The notes beneath the pieces were generated by a model, which was given only the letters and a program-made list of their open reading frames with translations, did no database searches and was not told where the DNA came from. The position numbers and the translations under genes were made by a program. Positions 56,330 to 64,000 of a DNA stretch of 64,000 nucleotides are shown here, piece by piece; the first letter of the stretch is position 1; every line of letters begins with the position of its first letter. The stretch spans positions 30,001,543 to 30,065,542 of the forward strand of contig NC_080671.1 in NCBI RefSeq assembly GCF_030247195.1, written 5' to 3'. This DNA is from Topomyia yanbarensis (taxonomy: Eukaryota; Arthropoda; Insecta; Diptera; Culicidae).

Positions 56330-59300
56330 CTAAATAAACAACTCCTGCAAAATTGATTCAAATCCGCGAAGGACGATTACTTGTGCCTAAATCGCTTCGC
56401 GCGGAGTAGCCCATATATTTTTTCATACATCAAATAGTTTCCGAGTTATCAGTAATTAAAAATGTCTCAATACATAAAATTCATGAATTCATAACTTGAA
56501 AAAAATATATCATATTCAGTCAAAGCAAAAATACGTGTCAATAATATTTATCTAAAGAATGTAATAAATTTTTTTGGAAGGAATTAAAATTTTGGTTGTA
56601 AATCTGACGCACATTAAATATGTAAAATTACAAAAAAAATCGTTCATAAAGTTTGAAATGAACGAAACCAAATATTTACAGTGTACCGTGTCATATCAAA
56701 TAAACAGATTATATAAGATAAAAACCAGATTATTCCCAGAACTATATCAGATCAATCGCGAATCATTCGTAAGCCGATTTGTTCATTTAATTTTTTCCAA
56801 CCGATATCTGACAGACAGACTCATCTAACGTTTCAATATTATTGCCAAATGAAGACATCATGTAATGTAAAAGCAAAACAACAAATATTAAATCGCCTCA
56901 TCATCATCATTTCACATCTGGCAAGAGCGTCCTGTTGAGCAAACATTCTTTCGGCGACTGTTCTTCACATGTGCACAAAACGAGCATGCTTGAAATTGCC
57001 ACTCGTCACCAAACCCGGCGAATTAAATATCAATCGGTTGGGAGAGGAGGACACAACCGCAGAACTTAGTGCGACCTCCTGCCGAGGTCTCCGACATGTT
57101 CGAGCTCAGCATGGTTTCCACCTGTTGCGTTGTTGCGTTGTTGCGATTATGTTCTGGAAGCGCGCCAAGCAAGCGTTGAAATTCGACCCCGGCCTGCTTC
57201 GACCAGGTGGGAATCGGTTAGTTGCATTTACAGCCTGCTATTGCCCGGCAAGGCAAGGTGTGTTTGCAATTTGCCACAAGGTGTGTACAATATTGGAGGT
57301 CACTCCAAGCGGCTAATCGGGTGAATTACCTTCCCCGGCTTCATCAAGGTTGTGTCAGCGTAAATCATCAACTTCCTGGACGTTTGGCTCTTGAGTAGAT
57401 AATAATAGAGTGTTCATAGCGGGAATTGAATTCCAATATAACTCGTGACATCTCATTGACCTGTTTTTGGTTGCACAGCCGGATCGGAACTGAGAAACAT
57501 ACGCACATGACAACACCGGACAGGCATCGCATAAATCAAACACCATTCGCGATTCAATTGATCTTGTTTAGTGCTAATAGTGACGGCGGCTGAGGACCGG
57601 TCAGTCATATACCAGCGAATGGTACTTGAATGATGATCGACAACTTCTCCAGTTTGGTTTGAAGTGAGTTCTGTTTGCCCTCGACGCGCGTTGGAAAGGA
57701 TGATTGCTTGAAACGTTATTCGAATGATTAATTGTTCATTTCGAGTGCACTAGGGCGATCGGTGGATGTTGTACTATCGATTTGTGTCAGAAGTTGAAGC
57801 ATTTTACTGTGATTGTATAGATGAATGATACTCCACGCAGAATAACCTAGTTGTTGGTTCTCTATATGGGCAAAGAACACATTTGATGATGTTACCAGAA
57901 CAGCAATAAATGCCTCGATAACTGTCTTTATTAGCAAACCAGTTGTCGTGTCACCTTGAGGAAAAGGCTCGCGCTGGAAAAAAAAATCCGAACAAAAAAG
58001 GCACAGAAAAATGTCCATTCACAATGCAAACAATGCCATCCGGCAGCTTTTCACCGCGCGGTTCAGTGGCTGCTGCGATGTCCTGTTATGGTAAATGGGA
58101 ATGCACATTTTCAATGCGTTCCGATGCTGTTGATAATGGCTATCTTCGATCCGACAGCGGCCTATCACTTTCCTGACCATGATGATGGTGGTGGTGGTTC
58201 GGTGCTCGTGTACAACTGTCTGCATTGGTTCACGTTTGTGAGGGGAGGGGAAAGAAAACGGTTGCTTGGATCTTCAACATGTTTGAAGACTCTTCCAAGT
58301 TGACAGTTTGTGCAGGAGCCCAGGAACGCACGGCAGCTGACGTTCATAGCAGATGTCCGATTGGACGCTACTTGACCCAGTTGGGCACTGGCAACTGCGA
58401 TGGGAAATGGGAAGTCCACACCGGCGTTGTTTAGCGGCTTGCTACGATGCTGCGAAAGATGATGTGATTTATGGTCCGAACAGTTTAGGGTTGAATGGAA
58501 ACGTGCAAGAATCTGGATGGAGACCTCATTCGAATGCAGATCGTACATCATTCTCCGTCATATGTGTCAAAGCGTGTTGCGAAGAGCTTAGCAGAAGGAG
58601 CTGGTGATTTACGTTTCGGTTAAGCCATCGGATCTTCTCCGTTGGTCCAAGAAATGACTCCAGCGATTCATTAAGCTTCACTCAAGTGGCAAGATTAAAT
58701 CGAGAAGTTGCAAATGTCAGTGCAGACCTCACAGGCACCCATATCAAATTCGCTTACCCCGGATCAGTTCCATTAAGGGTTCCGTGAAAATCAAATGCAT
58801 CTCCATCGGATTGAGCTACTGGCAGTTAAATCTGGACAAACGCTTGCAATGTTTTGGTCTGCCTGCTGCATTCGGATATTTATGCATATATGAGAGAAAT
58901 GAAATGAAATCATAATTTTCCTCGCCATATGGTATTGTCGTTTGCCACAGGGCAAATACGCAGTTCCCACAGTTTCGCTCCGGAAAAAGAAGCAAGAAAA
59001 ACTTATGCATATCTGTGCCAAGCAATCAGGAATATTTATGCGCACTTAGTTTATGCAATCTCCCGCATGGACTCCGAAATTGGTTGACTCGACCGTAGTT
59101 CGTGTTTGGGTAGGAAAATTCGCAATCTCGGACAGCCCGCAGTCCGTACTTAGATTTTCATGGACGAACGGCACGGTAGGAAATCGTCATTGGAAACGTG
59201 AAAATTTTAAATCCGATCCGTTTGACCATTCTGACCGCGCGCGGTTCGGAACCGATACACTGTGGCGCAGTCGATGTTGGCCTTTTATGGGCGATTTACG

Positions 59301-60728
59301 CCGCCAAAATCGGCGTATGGTTGACAGATCTAATTAAAAGGAACTGCTCATTTTAATACTCGATCTCGATGACAAGCAATCGCAGGCGGGCGAACCATTT
59401 TTGGCCGAACTAGCATAATGTCAATCAAATCGGTAAGGCGAGAAGTTGCACGGCTCTAGAATTTGAGGCTGTGTGCTAGTACCTCTGGTACTTTGTCGGT
59501 CAATCGAATGCAATTTTATGATGAATTTCACCTGGTTTCAGCAAAAAAATGCTTGAATTGGCTGCAATTACGATGTTGTTCCCATATCAGAAAACCGGAA
59601 AGTACTCATCATAGTACAAAAATGGGCACCGAAAAGAAAAGGGACAAAATTAACAACCTATAATTATGGCATACCTTGATCGACCTTCGCACTACAGGTT
59701 TCGCGCTTTCCTGGGACATTTTTGCAGTGCGTCCGGTACGAGGACCTCTGTTTGCCACAATCGCCTCGGTTTGATTGATAAGGCGAAACCGGTTCTGCCT
59801 TCATGGGAGCGGAAAACGTTTTCGTTCGTGGAAACAAGTACTTTTGACTTTCACGAAGCGTATCATTACCGATAAAAGGCCAATGATCGCTGTTTACTTT
59901 CGACTCGACCATTAGAGTACCGTAACTGAACTGAAAAAGGAACAAAAGAAAATGGCCCCCAATATAGCTACTATAGAGTCACTTACCTTGATGCATTGTG
60001 TGCCGTTCTCACATATCGGTAAATAAATCCACCACGAAAAGAGTCTTTCAAGATAAATATTTAAATTGCAAACATTTATTCACATTTTTGCTGTTTTTTC
60101 CTGACTAGGTAAGTACATATTGACTCTCTAGTTGCTCATCGTCACAAATCTTCATCATAGCAGGCTTCTGTCGCGCCTGCAAACGTCAATTGCTATAATA
60201 ATAATCTGCATAGAAATGTTGGGGTGATGTGATGGAAACCAAGTTCTCAGAGCCTGCTTAGCTGGAAAGTGCGGTAGGTTCATCACTCGGAAGGAATCTT
60301 TGCGGATGAATTCGCAAATGCCGTCTTGGGGGTTGTGGTAAAAGAGATGCGAAATTGGTGGTGAAATTATTATGGACATGAAAATTTATTTACTGTAGTC
60401 AAATAGTGCAGCAGTCACATAGTACTTGCTCTGTATTGCAATGGTTGATGGTTTTATGTATTTCGGCTTCTGATACTGGAAATGAAGTGGAGGGAAAACA
60501 AACTGCTGGAAATTGCAGTAAAATTTTTATCGAGCTCTGATTTTATATTAACTAATTTCAGAGTAGAGAATGAATGTTAATATACTAGTACACACCTTAA
60601 CTCGAACTTACCATTTGAAAACTAGTTTCAAATTCACCGTTTGATAAAGAAATGTGGTTTATTAACTGTGTTTTATGGTCGGTGTTAAATCAGACCGGGC
60701 TAAGTGACAAGAGAGAAACTACAAAGGA
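56330..60728. other. No gene recognised; 56900-59960 relatively GC-rich
   Basis: No TE ends and no protein domain were found. Frames at 56969-57316, 57943-58303, 58165-58551 and 59053-59337 overlap each other on both strands and show no conserved motif. This is the longest stretch in the window without TE hallmarks. It is the best place to look for distal exons, enhancers or a non-coding RNA, but I see no positive evidence. Confidence 0.35.
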
Positions 60729-61384
60729 CAACCCTATGGACGAATTTCGCGCCAACTCGAACAAATGTTGGCAGCACCCTCTCAGATTTTAATGAAACTT
60801 TCTGTACATCAAGACTTTTTCACAAAAAGCCACTTTGCATATTTTGTTTTTCCAAAAATGATCTAAACTGTCTTTTGAAAAGGGCCAAACTTTTTTTACC
60901 ATTTTTTTTTCAAATAGCTATAGTCTAAAAATGACAAATCCTACAAAAAAATGTTGTAGGAGTGGTTTTCACAAAATTATTCAAATTGTCGAATAAAAAT
61001 ATTGAAAAAAAATCTTCATTGACTCCTACACTAAAAAAATCGATTTTAAAAATTTAAAGTCGATTTACAAAAAACCATTTTTGATTTGGATAAAATTTTG
61101 TTCCAAGATAGATAATTATGTTCCCTACCTACCGTCAAAAATTCAAGTTGGGCACTTTTGAGGAAAAAAAGTTATTTGAAAAAAACTTTTCCTTGTCCAA
61201 ACTGATTTTTTTTCTTCAGTGCATTTTTATCGAAAACTAAACCAAAGAAAGTCATAATCATCTCAGAATCCATTTCTCCAGCTGCTAGATGCCTGATACA
61301 TGCAGAGAGCATCAGTAACGAATTTGTTATATATATATTCATAACAAACTTGATTGAAGACTGGAAGATTGGAAGACAAGAAGA

Positions 61385-62170
61385 TTGAAAAACTTGAAGA
61401 CTGTAGCTCATTTATTCTTCTCAAAACTGATAAATTTTATGAAACAAATGAGAAACTTTTCAAAAATTTATTTTATGTCTGATGGAGCAGCAGCACAATA
61501 CAAAAATAAGAAAAACTTTGCAAGCTTGTATAGATTCCAGTCAAAGTATGAGTTAAGGTTGGAGAGAGAATCGGCAAAAATCAAAAACGAAAAACGCAGT
61601 TTTTTTCCACACCGAGTGTTAGATTTTCATAAAAAGCTTATGTAAAATGTTGTTACAGTACTGTTGATTGATTTTTAGGAAGATCTAACACTCGGTGTAG
61701 AAAAAAACTGCGTTTTTCGTTTTTGATTTTTGCCGATTCTCTCTCCAACCTTAAGCGCAGAATGGCATTTTGTTGCAGAATCCCATGGAAAAGGACCCTG
61801 TGATGCTATTGGTGATACTTTCAAGCGATTGGCAAAAAAGCTAGTCTTGCTCTCGACTATAGAAATACCATAACAAGTCTCCAAGAGTTATATAACTGGA
61901 CAGTTGAACAAACTGATAAAAATATCACAAAATTAATTTTCTGCTACATATTCACTGACCAGCACAACAAAATGTCAGAATGTATAAGAACGACAAAACA
62001 ATATCTGAAACTCAAAAATTCCAGTTTTATACCTATTCCTGGGGGAAAAGTATAGACAAAGATATTCTATTTCAGTGGATGAACCAAAAATATTTTCCTT
62101 GTATAGAAATAATACAAAACAGCATGCATGAAGATAGTTTTAAGGCAAATGTAATATATAAAAGTAAATA
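61385..62170 (+). pseudogene. Transposase-like relic with SDGAAAQYKN motif
   Basis: From 61385 the frame reads 'FFSKLINFMKQMRNFSKIYF' then 'MSDGAAAQYKNKKNFASLY' (61475-61530). It is interrupted at 'KYEL' by the MITE at 61557-61750 and resumes in the same frame near 61757 with 'AEWHFVAESHGKGPCDAIGD' and 'FKRLAKKASLALDYRN'. After about 62040 stops and frame changes set in. SDG-x3-Q-Y-K-N plus HGKG-x-CD-x2-G is a pair of motifs I know from repeat-derived animal proteins of unnamed function. The Asp in SDG and the flanking 540 bp inverted repeats suggest a DDE-type transposase, but that is inference. The N-terminal half appears missing. Confidence 0.65.
61557..61750. mobile_element. 194 bp near-perfect palindromic MITE at TTAA
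   Basis: GGTTGGAGAGAGAATCGGCA at 61557 is the exact complement of the right end. The arms match for about 72 bp with roughly two mismatches, around a ~45 bp loop. TTAA is present on both sides (61553-61556 and 61751-61754). It is inserted in the transposase-like frame. The ends start GG rather than the CC of piggyBac, so the superfamily is open. Confidence 0.9.
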
Positions 62171-63571
62171 AATAATTATGTAAAATTCAATACAAAATGT
62201 TGTGGTGGTGATTTTCTTCTCTGATTCTTCCTCAGCAAAAGTATTAATGGAATATTTGTTTAACGATATAAACTCTTTTAAATGGGATTCTTGATTAAGG
62301 GGTTACATACCTTTTATTGATGAAAATGTGAAGAAAGTTTGAATTTACGTAAAGGAATGATTTCATTACATCAAACTTATAATATTCTGGTAGTACATTT
62401 TTCAGTAAAATAAACAAGCATAAGTTTATAAAAATAAATTGATAATTGGCGGAGTTATGGCTTTTCCCCCCGAAACCCTTTTTTATTTAAGAGGTTTGCG
62501 GTGATCACGATTGGAGACCAATAGATCATCTAAAATCCCAAAACTCAAATTTTTTATTGGTATATGAGTATTCCTCCTGAGTATTTTTTCCTGCATTCGA
62601 GAACGTTTTTAGTAAAAGATCGCTGTTTTAAGCTCTAAAAATTGTATTAAAAAATTGTTATCTATGAAACGAAAATTTATGAATATAAAAGGAATTAATT
62701 ACGATCAATTGAAAAAATTAAGAAAATTAATTTATAAGTTTTTCGGCAATCGTGATCACGGAAAAACCATTTTTAGTAAAATGACATTTCAAGTTAATTA
62801 AAAAATTTAAAATTTCAAATTACCACTGCTCTTAGTAGACGAAGCGCGCTTGGAAGCGCTGTAACTTTCGATCTATTTTTTGGATCTTTATAAAAATTTT
62901 GGGTAAACATTCGCAAGGAGTTGTACTTTCAGATAAAATAATAAAAAATTTCGATTTCATGAAAAATGAAAAAGTAGTTAACCTCTTAATAAAAATATGC
63001 TTAGTTGCTAAATTAGACAATGTCTTCTCGCAAACTGAGTTTATTGGATTCTGAGATGATTATGACCTTCATTGGTTTAGTTTTCGATAAAAATACACTG
63101 AAGAAAAAAAATCAGTTTGGACAAGGAAAAGTTTTTTTCAAATAACTTTTTTTCCTCAAAAGTGCCTAACTTGAATTTTTGACGGTAGGTTGGGAACATA
63201 ATTATCTATTTTGGAACAAAATTTCATCCAAATCAAAAATGGGATTTTTGGTAAATCGACTTTAAATTTATAAAATCGATTTTTTTTCAGTGTAGGAGTC
63301 AATATTCAATATTTTTATTCGAAAATTTGACTAATTTTGTAAAAACCACTCCTGCAACATTCTTTCGTAGGATTTGTCATTTTTAGACTATAGCCATTTG
63401 AAAAAAATTGGTAAAAAAGTTTGGCCCTTTTCAAAAGCCAGTCTAGAAAAAACAAAGTATGCAAAGTGGCTTTTTGTGACAAAGTCTTCATGTACAGAAA
63501 GTTTCATTAGAATCTGAGAGGGTGCTGCCAACTCTGAATACGATTTGGCGCGAAATTCGTCCATGGGGTTG

Positions 63572-64000
63572 CATGATCTGTAGACGTAGGAACTACAACT
63601 ACTACACTACTTATTGTGAAATATTTCGTTTCTTAGTACATTTGGATTAATAATTAATAAAATATATTTTTTAGTACAGTTTAAGCATAACAAATCAACA
63701 TCGAATGTTACATATTGAACCAAACCGTTTTGCTTATCAAGTCATTTTATTTGTAGTCGACAATCGATGGCAATTGTATTTGTTTGAGAAGATCTCGAGA
63801 AAGAAGATAGAAAATTGCGACCGAAAACCGAACTAATGGCTGGAACTGTTTTGAATTTTTATGGGACAATTTCAACCTAGAAAAATTGTAAAAACTTTTC
63901 CATTGTGTGTGGCAAAAAATCCGAACCGGTGAAAAAAATAAAGTTTTAGACAATACAGTCACATTTAAAGAACAAGCTTTCTCGTTTTGTTTTGCCATTA
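63572..64000. other. No gene recognised
   Basis: AT-rich flank of the long-inverted-repeat transposon; short frames only. Confidence 0.4.

Larger units (their letters stand above)
60729..63571. mobile_element. DNA transposon with ~540 bp terminal inverted repeats
   Basis: The left arm (60729 to about 61275) is matched by the complement of the right arm (about 63045-63571) almost continuously. Shared blocks include 'ATGGACGAATTTCGCGCC', 'GGCAGCACCCTCTCAGATT', 'CACAAAAAGCCACTTTGCAT', 'AATCCTAC', 'GACTCCTACACT' and 'ATAATCATCTCAGAATCCA'. Divergence between arms is visible, so it is not recent. The centre carries the transposase-like relic at 61385-62170. I could not define a target-site duplication, and the outermost bases are approximate. 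Confidence 0.85.

Noticed and set aside
57943..58551. Overlapping frames as exons
   Set aside because: Several frames overlap on both strands with no conserved motif, so none can be preferred.

Overview
This 64 kb window looks like nuclear DNA of a culicine, Aedes-like mosquito. It is AT-rich and packed with transposable elements (TEs), and no single-copy host gene can be recognised. The mosquito assignment rests on repeats I recognise: copies ending in a (CA)n run followed by 'CTCGGCCCTCCGGGCC', tails reading 'TCCACCTAGTGGTGCAATTGTG', a Feilai-like tRNA-derived SINE, an RTE/JAM1-like LINE fragment and BEL/Pao elements. This is pattern recognition; I could not run a database search.

Layout. 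1-2.9 kb: a repeat copy, then a somewhat GC-richer stretch with no gene. 2.9-10.5 kb: a graveyard of retroelements. A minus-strand CR1/Jockey-like reverse transcriptase (RT) relic abuts a plus-strand LOA/R1-like LINE relic. That relic is split by a hAT-type transposon, which itself carries a hAT-type MITE and a SINE. A decayed BEL/Pao polyprotein follows. 12.4-18.3 kb: foldback-like ~105-115 bp units in both orientations, a SINE and a 1.9 kb A-rich low-complexity tract. 18.75-19.25 kb: a 500-N gap that cuts off the start of a transposase-like gene (19.25-19.92 kb). 20.1-21.7 kb: an element that is one giant imperfect palindrome. 21.8-23.0 kb: ~335 bp tandem units. 23.3-24.4 kb: an ORF1-only LINE with a PHD finger. 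25.4-36.1 kb: repeat copies, MITEs, and a tandemly duplicated TATA + initiator unit at 31.8-32.0 kb.

36,201-43,018 is the best-preserved element: a complete BEL/Pao LTR retrotransposon. It has 506 bp LTRs that are identical by eye, a 5 bp target-site duplication (gatgc) and one uninterrupted gag-pol frame (protease, RT, RNase H, integrase). It looks very recent and is the only intact protein-coding gene in the window.

43-56.3 kb: MITEs, two further repeat families, a probable LINE 3' segment flanked by a 24 bp duplication, an RTE fragment, (TC)n, a 9 bp minisatellite and a piggyBac-like element inserted among ATTCATTT-type low-complexity arrays. 56.3-60.7 kb: mostly unassigned sequence, partly GC-richer. 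60.7-63.6 kb: a DNA transposon with ~540 bp terminal inverted repeats and a transposase-like relic ('SDGAAAQYKN'), itself broken by a 194 bp near-palindromic MITE at TTAA.

The parts do not form a pathway. The window records repeated TE invasion, with several insertions datable relative to each other by nesting.
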